Assembly (NCBI GenBank): GCA_963786155.1
Contig: CAWAXW010000006.1
Span: 558,001 to 622,000, forward strand
Reading direction: 5' to 3'
From: CAWAXW01 sp963786155
Lineage (GTDB): Bacteria; Actinomycetota; CADDZG01; WHSQ01
DNA length: 64,000 bases
Under the pieces are notes generated by a model, which saw only the letters and a program-made list of their open reading frames with translations, ran no database searches and was not told the DNA's origin. Position numbers and translations under genes: made by a program. Shown here piece after piece: positions 53,118 through 62,658 of the stretch (position 1 is the stretch's first letter; every line of letters begins with the position of its first letter).

Positions 53118-53441
53118 CTAGTCGAACCTGTCGACTTTGGCGGCCATGATGAAATCGTTGCGCGTGAGGCCCTCTGCAGTGTGTGTCCAGAATGTGAGCT
53201 TCACCCGATTCCACGAACAGAACATGTCGGGATGATGCCCGGCCCCCTCCGCCGCTAGCGCGACGCGCGCGAGGAAGCCGAACGCCTCGGTGAAGTCCTT
53301 GAACTTGAACTCTCGCTCGAGCCCGGTGTCGGTCACGTCCCATTCCGGAACCGAAGACGCGAGCTTCGCCACCTCGTCGCTGCCGAGTGGGGGAGTCCCC
53401 TTCGGATATTCGACCGGTTGTTCCTTGTGGAGCTCAGTCAT
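53118..53441 (-). CDS. 4a-hydroxytetrahydrobiopterin dehydratase (pterin-4a-carbinolamine dehydratase)
   Basis: 107 residues, normal length. EGAGHHPDMFCSWNRVKLTF then WTHTAEGLTRNDFIMAAKVD carries the catalytic HHP and the conserved GLT-x2-D end. Recycles pterin cofactor after aromatic hydroxylation. Its start overlaps the methyltransferase gene end by eight bases, so they are cotranscribed. Confidence 0.9.
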   Translation of the reverse strand: MTELHKEQPVEYPKGTPPLGSDEVAKLASSVPEWDVTDTGLEREFKFKDFTEAFGFLARVALAAEGAGHHPDMFCSWNRVKLTFWTHTAEGLTRNDFIMAAKVDRFD

Positions 53442-54195
53442 CGTTCTTCTCCAGGATGTGGATCCAGGGTTCGATCAGACCCTCGCGCCATATCCTCGAA
53501 AATGCCCGCCGGTCCGCCACCGCGCGTTCGTACATGGGCTCACCCGAGTGCATGCGGCGGAGCTCGGCCCGCACGCTCTCGTTCGCCGCAGACCAATCGG
53601 CCGGAGTCGGTCCCGTAGACGCAAGGTCCGCGGCCACGACCTCGAAGCCGGCTGCGTCCACGAGCTCCAAAAGCTCCTCACGGCTCACCCAGAAGTCCGC
53701 CTCGGGCGCCTCGATCCCACCTTTGGTGGCGACGAATCCGTAGACCCCGAGCCGGGCCCCCGGCGAGATCACGCGCCGCACCTCTCGTAGCGCAGAAGCC
53801 TTGTTGCCGATCGTTTCCAGCACGCCGAGCGCCCACGCGGCCCCAAAGCTCCCGGAGGCGAACGGGAGAGAATCGGCGCTGGCAACGACGTAGCGCATCC
53901 CGGGGAACAGCGAGGCCGCGCCCCGGACCCCGATCTCCATCACGTCGGCGCCCGTCACGCTGCACCCGATCTCGCGGGCCAGCCACGCTCCCGGCCCGCC
54001 GATCCCGCAGCCGAGATCGAGGAACCTCGTCGAGCCGGTCACGTTCAGAGCGCCCGACACGCGCTCGAACAGGCGAGGGTCGCCCGTGCCCCGGCACGCG
54101 GCCGGGATGGGATCGGCACACCCCACCGCCTCGATCGCTTCCACCAACCAGGCCGAGAACTGCCCGAACTCGGTCTCCAGCCGCTCGCGTCCCAT
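53434..54195 (-). CDS. class I SAM-dependent methyltransferase
   Basis: 253 residues. Motif I RFLDLGCGIGGPGAWLA, acidic strand end VTGADVMEIGV, ASADSLPFASGSFGAAWALG and LREVRRVISPGARLGVYGF: a small-molecule methyltransferase of UbiE/gTMT type. Substrate unknown. Shares a transcript with the pterin dehydratase downstream. Confidence 0.8.
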   Translation of the reverse strand: MGRERLETEFGQFSAWLVEAIEAVGCADPIPAACRGTGDPRLFERVSGALNVTGSTRFLDLGCGIGGPGAWLAREIGCSVTGADVMEIGVRGAASLFPGMRYVVASADSLPFASGSFGAAWALGVLETIGNKASALREVRRVISPGARLGVYGFVATKGGIEAPEADFWVSREELLELVDAAGFEVVAADLASTGPTPADWSAANESVRAELRRMHSGEPMYERAVADRRAFSRIWREGLIEPWIHILEKNDD

Positions 54196-54255
54196 CTGAG
54201 TTGGAAGCGTAAAACTCCATTACCCTGGAGTGAAAGGCCGTCGACCGAGGAAGAC

Positions 54256-57200
54256 GTGGACAAAGACATCGATCGCAGCGGGTTCGGGCCGAACCAGTGG
54301 CTCGTGGACGAGATGTACCGCCGCTATCAGGAGAACCCCAAGGACGTAGGGGAGTCGTGGCGGGAGTTCTTCGCCGACTTCACCCCCGCCACCGCACGGC
54401 CCGCGGAGAAGAAGCCGCCGGCCGGTAAAGAGGCCAAGGACGAGATCGAAGAGCGCACCAAAGAGGCCCCGGCCAAGCGAGAGCCGGCCACGCCGGGAGG
54501 GGCGCCGGAGGGGGCTTCGCCGCTGCGGGGGATCGCAGCCCGCATCGCAGAGAACATGGAGGCGAGCCTCGAGGTCCCGACCGCGACGTCCGTGCGAACG
54601 GTGCCGGCGAAGTTGCTCGAGGAGAACCGCCGCATCATCAACCGCTACCTGCAGCACCACCGCGGCGGCAAGGTGAGCTTCACTCACATGATCGGTTACG
54701 CGATCGTGAAGGGACTCGAAGCCCGGCCCGCGATGAAGGCGTCGTACGCGGAGGTCGAAGCCAAGCCCCACGTCGTGCAGCACAAGCTGATCAACTTCGG
54801 CCTGGCCGTCGACGTGGAGCGCTCGGGCGCGCGCACCCTTTTAGTCCCGAACATCAAGAAGGCCAACGAGCTCGACTTCTCCGGCTTCTTCAATTCGTAC
54901 GAAGAGATCATCCGCAAGGTCAAGGCCAACGACGTCAGCCCGGACGACTTCGCCGGCACGAACGTCACGCTGACGAACCCCGGCACAGTCGGAACGACGC
55001 AGAGCGTCCCGCGCCTCATGCCGGGACAGGGCGTCATCGTCGGCGTCGGCGCGATCAACTATCCGCCCGAGTACGAAGCCGCCGACCCCCGCATGCTCGC
55101 CCGGGTCGGTGTGAGCAAGGTCGTGACGCTCACCTCTACCTACGACCACCGGGTCATCCAGGGGGCCGAGTCCGGCGAGTTCCTGAACTACCTACACGAC
55201 CTGATGCTCGGCGGCGAGCGCTTCTACGACGAGATCTTCGCCTCGCTCGGCATCCCGTACGAGCCGGTGCGGTGGTCGCGCGATGTCGCTACCGCGGACG
55301 ACACCGATGTGCTGCTCGAGAAGCAGTCGCGCGTCATCCAACTGATCAACCAGTACCGGGTGCGGGGCCACCTGCTCGCCGAGCTCAATCCGATCGGGTG
55401 GGAGGTGCTCAGCTATCCGGAGTTGGACCTCAGCTACTACGGGCTAACGGTCTGGGACCTGGATCGAGAGTTCGTGACCGACGGATTGCCCGGCCCCCGC
55501 AAGCAGACCCTGCGCCAGATCATCGACACGCTGCGCGATGCCTACTGCCACACCAGCGGCATTGAGTACATGCACATCGCCGACCCCGAGCAGAAGCGCT
55601 GGATCCAGGAGCGAGTCGAAGCCCAGCCCGAGGACATCTCGCTCGAAGACAAGAAGCACATCCTCGATCGACTCAATGCGGCGGAGGCGTTCGAGAACTT
55701 CTTGCACACCAAGTACACCGGGCACCGTCGCTACAGCCCCGAGGGGGCCGAGTCGATCATCCCGATGCTCGATTCCTTGTTCGAGCAGGCCGCGCGACCA
55801 CGGGATGCTCGAGGTCGTCATGGGCATGAGCCACCGCGGCCGGCTCAACGTTCTCGCCAACATCGTCGGCAAGCCGCTCCGCTCGATCTTCAGAGAGTTC
55901 GAGGGCGACATCGACCCGGATTCAGTGCAGGGTTCGGGCGACGTCAAGTACCACATGGGCATGACGGGTCGCTTCACGACCCGGAAGGGCGTTGACCTCG
56001 GCGTCGTGCTGGCGTCGAACGCATCGCACCTGGAGTCGGTGGATCCCGTCGTCGAGGGCATGGCCGCGGCCAAGCAGGACGTTCTCGGTAGTGGGGGCAA
56101 GGACCGCGTCCTCCCCGTGCTGCTGCACGGCGACGCCGCGTTCGCCGGCCAGGGCGTCGTGGCCGAGACCCTCAATATGAGCCAGCTGCGCGGCTATCGA
56201 ACCGGGGGCACGATCCACCTCGTCATCAACAACCTCATCGGGTTCACCACCGCGCCGACGGCGGGACGTTCGAGCACCTACGCCACCGACATCGCCAAGA
56301 TGATCGCGGCCCCCATCTTCCACGTGAACGGCGACGACCCCGAGGCGTGCGTTCGCGTTACGCAACTCGCCTTCGCTTACCGGCAAGCGTTCCATCGCGA
56401 TGTTGTGATCGACATGGTCTGTTACCGGCGCTACGGCCATCAGGAGGTCGACGACCCCAGCTTCACGCAGCCGCTCATGTACCAGAAGATCGACGAGCGC
56501 CGCACCGTCCGCAAGCTCTACACGGAGCTTCTGGTCAACCGCGGCGAGCTCAGCCTCGAGGAAGCCGAGTCGATGCTCGACGACTTCCGTGGCAGGTTGC
56601 AGAAGGCGTTCGAGGAGACCAAAGGGACATCCAAGCGCGCCGAGCCGGTGCGCGCCGCGGCTCCGCCCAAGCCGGAGGGCGTGTTGCCGCAGATCGAGAC
56701 CGGCGTGGATCGCGAGCGCCTCGAGCTCGTCCACCAGATGATCACGTCGATCCCCGACGGCTTCGAGGTCCATCCCAAGCTCAAGAAGATGATCGAGCGG
56801 AAGGCCGATGTGCTGGCCAAGGATGCGATCGACTGGGCCCACGCCGAATCGCTTGCGTTCGGATCTCTATTGCTCGAGGGGATCGCCGTGCGCCTGTCGG
56901 GCCAGGACTCTCGCCGCGGCACGTTCAGCCAGCGACACTCGGTCCTCATCGACTATCGCCACGAAGAGGAGTACGTGCCGCTGCGTCATCTCAGCGACAA
57001 CCAGGCCCCCTTCCTCGCGTACGACTCCTTATTGAGCGAATTCGCGGTGTGCGCCTTCGAGTACGGCTACTCGGTCGCGAACGCCGACACGCTGGTCGCG
57101 TGGGAGGCGCAGTTCGGGGACTTCGCCAACGGCGCCCAGACGGTGATCGATCAGTACATCGTCGCCGGCGAGGACAAGTGGGGTCAGGAGAGCGGGCTCG

Positions 57201-57853
57201 TGATGCTCCTTCCGCACGGTTACGAGGGCCAAGGGCCCGAGCACTCCAGTGCCCGGCTCGAGAGGTTCCTGACGCTGGCCGCGGAGGACTCCATCCAGGT
57301 CACACAACCGACCACGCCGGCTCAGTACTTCCACTTGTTGCGTCGTCAGATCAAACGCAGCGTGCGCAAGCCGCTCGTCATCATGACCCCGAAGTCGTTG
57401 CTCCGAGCCCCCGACGCCCGCAGTGCGACGGCCGAGTTGGAGCATGGGAGCTTCGCCGAGATCCTGGACGACCCCCGGGTCGAGGACCCCGCCGCGGTTC
57501 GGTCGATCTTGCTGTGCACGGGCAAGGTCGCGTACGCGCTCGCAGCGGCACGCGCCGAGAGGGACGCTCCCGCGGCGATCATTCGAACCGAGCAGCTGTA
57601 CCCGTTCCCCGCCGAGCAGCTCGTCGAGATCTTCGGCCGCTATCCGAACGCCACCGAGGTCCGCTGGGTCCAGGAAGAGCCGGAGAACATGGGGGCCTGG
57701 CCCTTCATGCACGCGCGGCTCCACCGCATCCTGCGCGACGGTCTGAAACTGAGTCACGTAGCCCGGCACGAAAGCGCGAGCCCCGCAACCGGCAGCGGCG
57801 GAGTCCACGAACAAGAACAAGAGGACCTGCTCGACTTAGCCTTCGCCGACTAA
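54256..57853 (+). CDS. kgd: 2-oxoglutarate decarboxylase/dehydrogenase E1 with E2-like domain (Kgd), one frameshift
   Basis: GTG 54256, about 1199 residues when joined. N-terminal SGFGPNQWLVDEMYRRYQEN and an Ala/Pro/Lys linker are followed by the E2-type acyltransferase-like domain (LVPNIKKANELDFSGFFNSY; TYDHRVIQGAESGEFL) and the E1 ThDP domain (MSHRGRLNVLANIVG; HGDAAFAGQGVVAETLN; INNLIGFTT). The C-terminal transketolase-like part ends it. This fused architecture is characteristic of actinobacteria. The frame breaks near 55793-55796, where removing one C restores AADHGMLEVVMGM. Central TCA-cycle enzyme, so a sequencing error is likely. Confidence 0.92.
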
Positions 57854-57860
57854 CCCCCGC

Positions 57861-57905
57861 CGAGTGTGTGAGCAGCGACGCTACGCGTGCCTCCTCACAC
57901 ACTCG
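57861..57905. terminator. 12-bp inverted repeat between convergent genes
   Basis: CGAGTGTGTGAG (57861-57872) and CTCACACACTCG (57894-57905) flank 21 bases, between the stops of kgd and the epimerase gene. A long stem without T-tract; may serve as a bidirectional terminator or transcript-end stabiliser. Confidence 0.45.
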
Positions 57906-57910
57906 ATGCG

Positions 57911-58939
57911 TTAGATGCGGTCGGGCCAGGGGAGCAGGCCTTGCTCCCGGGCCCCGGTGATCGCTGCGGCCAGCGTTTCCATCGCGTCGTACTGGGGGGC
58001 CCAGCCGAGATCGCGCGTCGCCCGGGTCGTATCCATGAGGACGGGGACCCGCACCATGTGCACCCACTTCGCCTCGGCCGGCATATACGGGAGGGTCGAG
58101 ATGACCTTTGCGGTCGCATCCAGTGCGATGTTGGGGACCGGCACCGCATACCAGCCGAGCGCGTGAGCGAGGTCGGACGCGCTCATTTCGCCCGCTGCCG
58201 CGAGGTTGTAGGTCCCCGGCTCGCCACGGCCGAGCACCCCGAGAACCAGGGCGCTCGCGACATCGTCTTCGTGCACGAGCTGGAACGGCGTCCCCGGGTC
58301 GGGGACGACGGGTCGCAGAACGGGGAGCTTCCCGATGACCTTCTTGGCAGTGCCCGGAAGCTTGTCTGCGATCTGCACGTAGGGGATCTTCTGGATGAGC
58401 ATGAGCGCGGTCGGCCCGGCGACGATGCAGGGCCGGAAGACGTACACGTCGGTCCGTGAGTGCGCCCTCGCGAGGTTCTCCAGCAGCCTTTCCACGTCGG
58501 CCTTGTGCTTCGAGTAGTAGTTGTCCTCCGTTCCCCGCGTGGGGACGTCCTCGGTCAGCAGCGTCGGGTTGTCATCGTGGAAGCCGTAAGCAGCGACCGA
58601 CGAGGTGTAGATGAGCCGCTGCGACTCCTGTTGCAATGCCGCCTCGAACACGTTCCGGGACCCCTGCAGGTTCGTCTCGCGCGCCGAGTCGTCACGCCCG
58701 AAGATCAAGAAGGCGAGGTGGACCACCACATCGGCGCCGTCGACGAGCTTCTCCACGGAATCCCGTTCGAGGATGTCGCCCTGGAGGTACTCGACCTTGG
58801 TCAGACCCATGTCGGCGGGATCGAACGGCCGCCGGGCCATCCCCACGACGCGCTCGACCTCGTCGACGTCCTCGAGCGCGCGCAGAAACGCTCGGCCGAT
58901 GTCCCCCGTGGGACCGGTGACGGCAACGGTCAAACCCAT
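57911..58939 (-). CDS. NAD-dependent epimerase/dehydratase (extended SDR)
   Basis: 342 residues. Rossmann start VAVTGPTGDIGRAFLRAL (G-x2-G-x2-G), DVVVHLAFLIFGRDDS, YTSSVAAYG and the catalytic pair Y-x3-K in EDNYYSKHKADVERLL. The C-terminal part has ARATRDLGWAPQYDAMETL, typical of sugar-nucleotide or steroid-type SDRs. Substrate unknown. Confidence 0.8.
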   Translation of the reverse strand: MGLTVAVTGPTGDIGRAFLRALEDVDEVERVVGMARRPFDPADMGLTKVEYLQGDILERDSVEKLVDGADVVVHLAFLIFGRDDSARETNLQGSRNVFEAALQQESQRLIYTSSVAAYGFHDDNPTLLTEDVPTRGTEDNYYSKHKADVERLLENLARAHSRTDVYVFRPCIVAGPTALMLIQKIPYVQIADKLPGTAKKVIGKLPVLRPVVPDPGTPFQLVHEDDVASALVLGVLGRGEPGTYNLAAAGEMSASDLAHALGWYAVPVPNIALDATAKVISTLPYMPAEAKWVHMVRVPVLMDTTRATRDLGWAPQYDAMETLAAAITGAREQGLLPWPDRI

Positions 58940-58976
58940 CCGCGTCAGGGTAGTCCCTCGCCACTACACTCGGACG

Positions 58977-59774
58977 ATGCCCGATCTGCTCGCACTTTGT
59001 GACGATCTCGCCGCCGAGCACGAGGGGCTCGATCGGATCGTGGCGCCGCTGGGGGAGCCGGCGTGGGATGTTGCCACCCCCGCAGAGCCCTGGAGCGTCA
59101 GGGACCAGATCAGCCATCTCACCTTCTTCGACGAGCAGGCGACGACCGCGGCGACGGCCCCCGCTGAATTCGCGGAGAGCCTGAAAGCGATCTCCGACCT
59201 GGACACGTTCATCAACGGTCCGTTGGCGCACGGCCGCGCGCTGCGTCCCGACGAGGTTCTGCAGGGATGGCGGGAGGCGCGCCAAGCCTCCCTGGTCGCG
59301 TTCCGCAGGCTCGATCCGAGCTCACGGGTTCCCTGGTTTGGCCCTCCGATGAGCCCGATGTCCTTCGTGAGCGCGCGTCTGATGGAGACGTGGGCACACG
59401 GCCAGGACGTCATCGACGGGTTGGGGGTCGAGCGCGCGCCGACGCCTCGACTGCGCCACGTTGCTCACCTCGGAGTGCGTGCGCGCGCATTCAGCTACAG
59501 CGCGCACGGCAAGGAACCGCCGGCAGAGGAAGTGCGCGTCGAGCTGGTCGCGCCCGACGCTTCGCGCTGGACCTGGAACGACAGCGCCGAGCAATCGGTC
59601 GCCGGGTCAGCCCTCGATTTCTGTCTGCTCGTGACGCAGCGACGGCATCGCGACGACACGGACTTAGTCGCCACCGGCCCCCTCGCCCACGAGTGGCTCT
59701 CGCTTGCCCAGGCGTTCGCGGGACCACCCGGCGAAGGCAGGAAGCCCGGGCAGTTCCGCAGACCGGCTCAATGA
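58977..59774 (+). CDS. DinB_2/maleylpyruvate isomerase-type protein (TIGR03084-like)
   Basis: 265 residues from ATG 58977; an upstream reading frame extension overlaps the divergent epimerase gene and is unlikely. PWSVRDQISHLTFFDEQATT and SARLMETWAHGQDVIDGLG are the metal/mycothiol signature helices, FCLLVTQRRHRDDTDLVATG the C-terminal hallmark of TIGR03084. The stop overlaps the next gene start (ATGA). Confidence 0.75.
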   Translation: MPDLLALCDDLAAEHEGLDRIVAPLGEPAWDVATPAEPWSVRDQISHLTFFDEQATTAATAPAEFAESLKAISDLDTFINGPLAHGRALRPDEVLQGWREARQASLVAFRRLDPSSRVPWFGPPMSPMSFVSARLMETWAHGQDVIDGLGVERAPTPRLRHVAHLGVRARAFSYSAHGKEPPAEEVRVELVAPDASRWTWNDSAEQSVAGSALDFCLLVTQRRHRDDTDLVATGPLAHEWLSLAQAFAGPPGEGRKPGQFRRPAQ

Positions 59775-60920
59775 GCTCGATGGAGTGGGTGGGGTTCGCC
59801 GCCGGCATCTTTCTCGTCCTCGCGACGGCCGGCAGCATCGTGAAATCGCTGGTGGTGCCGCGCGGCCAGAACTCGCGGATCGCCGTCCTCGTCGGCCGCA
59901 AGATCGTGCGTCCGACGTTCCGATTCATCGCGAATCGATTCAACGACTACGAAGACAAGGACCGGGTCTTGGCGCTCGCAGGCCCTACCGCGATGCTCAG
60001 TCTCCTGCTGACCTGGCTCGGCCTGATGGTGCTCGGATATGGATTGATCCTGTGGCCGCTGGTGGGGGACTTCCCCTCCGCGCTGCGAGAGGCGGGTTCA
60101 TCGACCCTGACCCTCGGCTTCGCCACCACGACCGAACCGGGAGTGACGTTTGTGGACTTCCTCGCCGCGACGACGGGCCTCATCGTGGTCGCGCTGCAGA
60201 TCGCGTACCTGCCCACGATCTACAGCTCGTTCAACCGACGCGAGCTCATGGTCACGATGCTTCAGAGCCGAGCCGGCGCACCGGCATGGGGGCCCGAGAT
60301 CGATCGCGCGCGCGACTTTGGTCTCGGGCCTGAACGAGGAACTACCTCAGTTCTATGGGGAGTGGGAGCGGTGGGCCGCCGACGTCGCCGAGACGCATTC
60401 GACCTATCCCGTGCTCCTCTATTTCCGCTCGCCTCACCCACTGCGCTCGTGGATCGTGAGTCTGCTGGCAGTTCTGGACGCGGCCGCCCTGCAACTCGCA
60501 TTGAGCCCGTCGACCGCGCCGCCTCAGGCCAGGCTCGCCCTGCGGATGGGTTTCACTGCGCTTCGAAACATCGCCGATGCCGTGCGCATCCCGTACGACC
60601 CCGACCCATTCCCCGAGGACCCGATCGAGCTCACCTACGAGGAGTTCCTCGGCGGTGTCCATCGGATCCAGCAGGTGGGATACCAACCGGAACGAACGCC
60701 GGAGGAAGCGTGGCCACATTTCCGGGGATGGCGGGTGAACTACGAGGCGATCGCCTACGCGATCGCGGACGTCGTGACCGCGCCGCCGGGGCCTTGGTCG
60801 GGCGAGCGCAGCCACCTGCCGGACATCGCTCTGGTACCTCAGCGCCCTCCCGATCGCCGCCCCGATCGTCCCGAGCACACGAACGAGCCCAAGGGCGAAC
60901 GCTCCGGCTGGCGCGCCTAG
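59771..60920 (+). CDS. two-TM potassium-channel-like membrane protein, one frameshift
   Basis: ATG 59771 overlaps the previous stop by four bases. N-terminal TM (AAGIFLVLATAGSIVKSLVV), a second and third TM pair around a pore-loop-like SSTLTLGFATTTEPG, then ALQIAYLPTIYSSFNRRE linking to a cytoplasmic part. The frame changes near 60310-60320 and continues GLNEELPQFYGEWERWAADV to 60920. About 383 residues. Selectivity filter is not the canonical TVGYG, so ion specificity is uncertain. Confidence 0.6.
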
Positions 60921-60942
60921 CAGCCGCTCGTAGAGTTCCCCG

Positions 60943-61671
60943 ATGATCGATGAGGAGGTCGCGCTCGAGCGCGTGATGGCCGAAGGAGATGAGTGGAGGG
61001 CGTGGCGCGCGCTCCGGCTGAGCGGTGACGACCCCGGCCCCCTCGTGGACATCCCCGATCAGGATGAGCTCGGCGCCTTCATAGCGAGCGGGAGGCAATC
61101 GCCCGGCGCGACGGGGGCCGCGCTGTGTCACCTCGCCGTGCTCGGGCTCGCCGAGTCCGCGCCCGCCGTCATCGCGGCCGACTGGCTCGAGTCCGCGCGC
61201 ACGCCCGCGCAGGCGTGGCTCGACGCTCCTTCGTCTTTCCCCGGCTATCTCGACGATCCAGGGGGCGCGAGGGTCTGGGCGACCGCGAGTGCCGCTTGCG
61301 GGCTCCTTGCCTTGAGTCGCGATCCGGGAGAGCGTGCACTCGATCTCTTGCGCGGAGAGGCGGATCAGCAGGGTCGGCTCACCGGCGGCGGCTATCCGAC
61401 CTTCGCCGCGGCCGGCGCCTACTGGCGCGCTCACGGCCCCAAGACCGAGATGACCGAGTGGGCCCTGCGCTGGGCGCGCGAGGAGATAGAGGAATGGGAC
61501 GAGCTTGAGCTGACCGATGCACTCGTCTATTGGCGAGCCGCCGGCATCCCGCGCGAGCACCCCTCGGTCGAGTCCTTCTCCGAGCGGCTGCGCTCTGTGG
61601 CTCCGCCCGAGGGTTGGGGAGAGATCGAGCTGACGCTGCGGACCCTGGAGGTCCTGTTCGATGCCGGCTAG
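60943..61671 (+). CDS. hypothetical protein, possible alpha/alpha-toroid fold
   Basis: 242 residues, all-helical. VWATASAACGLLALSRDPGE then ADQQGRLTGGGYPTFAAAGA and YWRAHGPKTEMTEWALRWA suggest repeated helix pairs like prenyltransferase/terpene-cyclase toroids, but no catalytic DXDD is seen. 22 bases after the channel-like gene. Confidence 0.5.
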   Translation: MIDEEVALERVMAEGDEWRAWRALRLSGDDPGPLVDIPDQDELGAFIASGRQSPGATGAALCHLAVLGLAESAPAVIAADWLESARTPAQAWLDAPSSFPGYLDDPGGARVWATASAACGLLALSRDPGERALDLLRGEADQQGRLTGGGYPTFAAAGAYWRAHGPKTEMTEWALRWAREEIEEWDELELTDALVYWRAAGIPREHPSVESFSERLRSVAPPEGWGEIELTLRTLEVLFDAG

Positions 61672-61704
61672 CGGCCTCGGCCGATAACTGGTAAAAAGGA
61701 TTCG

Positions 61705-62637
61705 ATGGTTAGCCATGTCCTGGCGAGGGTGCCCCTGAGGGGGCCGGGTCGCGAGCCCGTGAGCTTCGCCCGCACGATCATGTCCCACGGCGTCGCCGAG
61801 CTGCCCCCGCAGCGGGTAGACGCAGCCGCCGCCTCGCTCACTACGACCCTTCGGATCGGAGGCCGGGCGCGCACGGTCCACGTACGACCCGCCTCGAGGA
61901 AAGCCGTCGAGGTGTCCGTGACCGGTCGCCGCCCGGGGCGTGCTGCGGAGGTGGGCCTGGTCGATGCCGTCAAGCACATGCTGCGTTTGGACGAGGACCT
62001 GTCCGAGTTCTACGCCCTGTGCGCCGAGGACCCGGCCCTCGATTGGGTGCCGCGCGTGGGGGCCGGTCGCATGATGCGCAACCCGACGGTTTTCGAAGAG
62101 GTGGTCAAGACCATCTGCACGACGAACTGCACGTGGTCCGCAACCGAACGGATGGTCAAAGCATTCGTCGAGCACCTCGGCGAGCCTGCCGCCGGCGCCC
62201 CCGCCGATGGGGTCGAGGGCCGCGCATTCCCCACCCCGAAAGCGATGGCCGAAGCCGGCGAGAGGTTCTACAAGGACGTGGCGCGCGCCGGCTACCGCGG
62301 CCCGTATTTCATCGAGCTTGCGCGCCTCGTCAATGAAGGAGAGATCGACCTGGAGGCATGGGGGAGCGCCACCGAGGACGAGCTGCCGACCGACGAGCTC
62401 GCATCGCGTTTGCTGGCTCTCCCCGGCGTAGGTCCCTACGCAACGGCGCACACGATGATGATGCTGGGCCGCTACTCCCGCCTGATCCTGGACTCCTGGA
62501 CGCGCCCAACGTACGCGCGCCTAGCCGGGAAGAAAGTAGTAAAGGACTCGACGATAGAACGTCGCTTCAAGAGATTCGGCCCCTTCGCCGGCCTCGCGTT
62601 CTGGTTGTTCCTGACAAAAGGCTGGGTCGAAGACTAG
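61705..62637 (+). CDS. AlkA/OGG-type HhH-GPD DNA glycosylase
   Basis: 310 residues. The N-terminal beta domain (VRPASRKAVEVSV) is followed by helices (NPTVFEEVVKTICTTNCTW), the helix-hairpin-helix LLALPGVGPYATAHTMMM and the catalytic aspartate in LILDSWTRPTYARL. No iron-sulfur cysteines. Position of Lys in the hairpin is Tyr/Ala, so AlkA-like monofunctional activity is more likely than OGG lyase activity. Repairs damaged bases. AAAAAGGA precedes ATG 61705. Confidence 0.78.
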   Translation: MVSHVLARVPLRGPGREPVSFARTIMSHGVAELPPQRVDAAAASLTTTLRIGGRARTVHVRPASRKAVEVSVTGRRPGRAAEVGLVDAVKHMLRLDEDLSEFYALCAEDPALDWVPRVGAGRMMRNPTVFEEVVKTICTTNCTWSATERMVKAFVEHLGEPAAGAPADGVEGRAFPTPKAMAEAGERFYKDVARAGYRGPYFIELARLVNEGEIDLEAWGSATEDELPTDELASRLLALPGVGPYATAHTMMMLGRYSRLILDSWTRPTYARLAGKKVVKDSTIERRFKRFGPFAGLAFWLFLTKGWVED

Positions 62638-62658
62638 AGCGCCACTGTCAAACGTTGC

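Noticed and set aside
54841..55149. Active dihydrolipoyl succinyltransferase in Kgd
   Set aside because: The E2 signature DHRxxDG is DHRVIQG, as in mycobacterial Kgd, and no lipoyl domain is present; structural role more likely.
56347..57960. 537-residue plus-strand frame inside kgd
   Set aside because: Out of frame with the conserved dehydrogenase sequence and Arg-rich; shadow frame.
60631..62451. 606-residue open frame on the minus strand
   Set aside because: Antisense to three clear plus-strand genes. Low-complexity Arg/Gly/Pro composition and no motifs; a GC-driven shadow.
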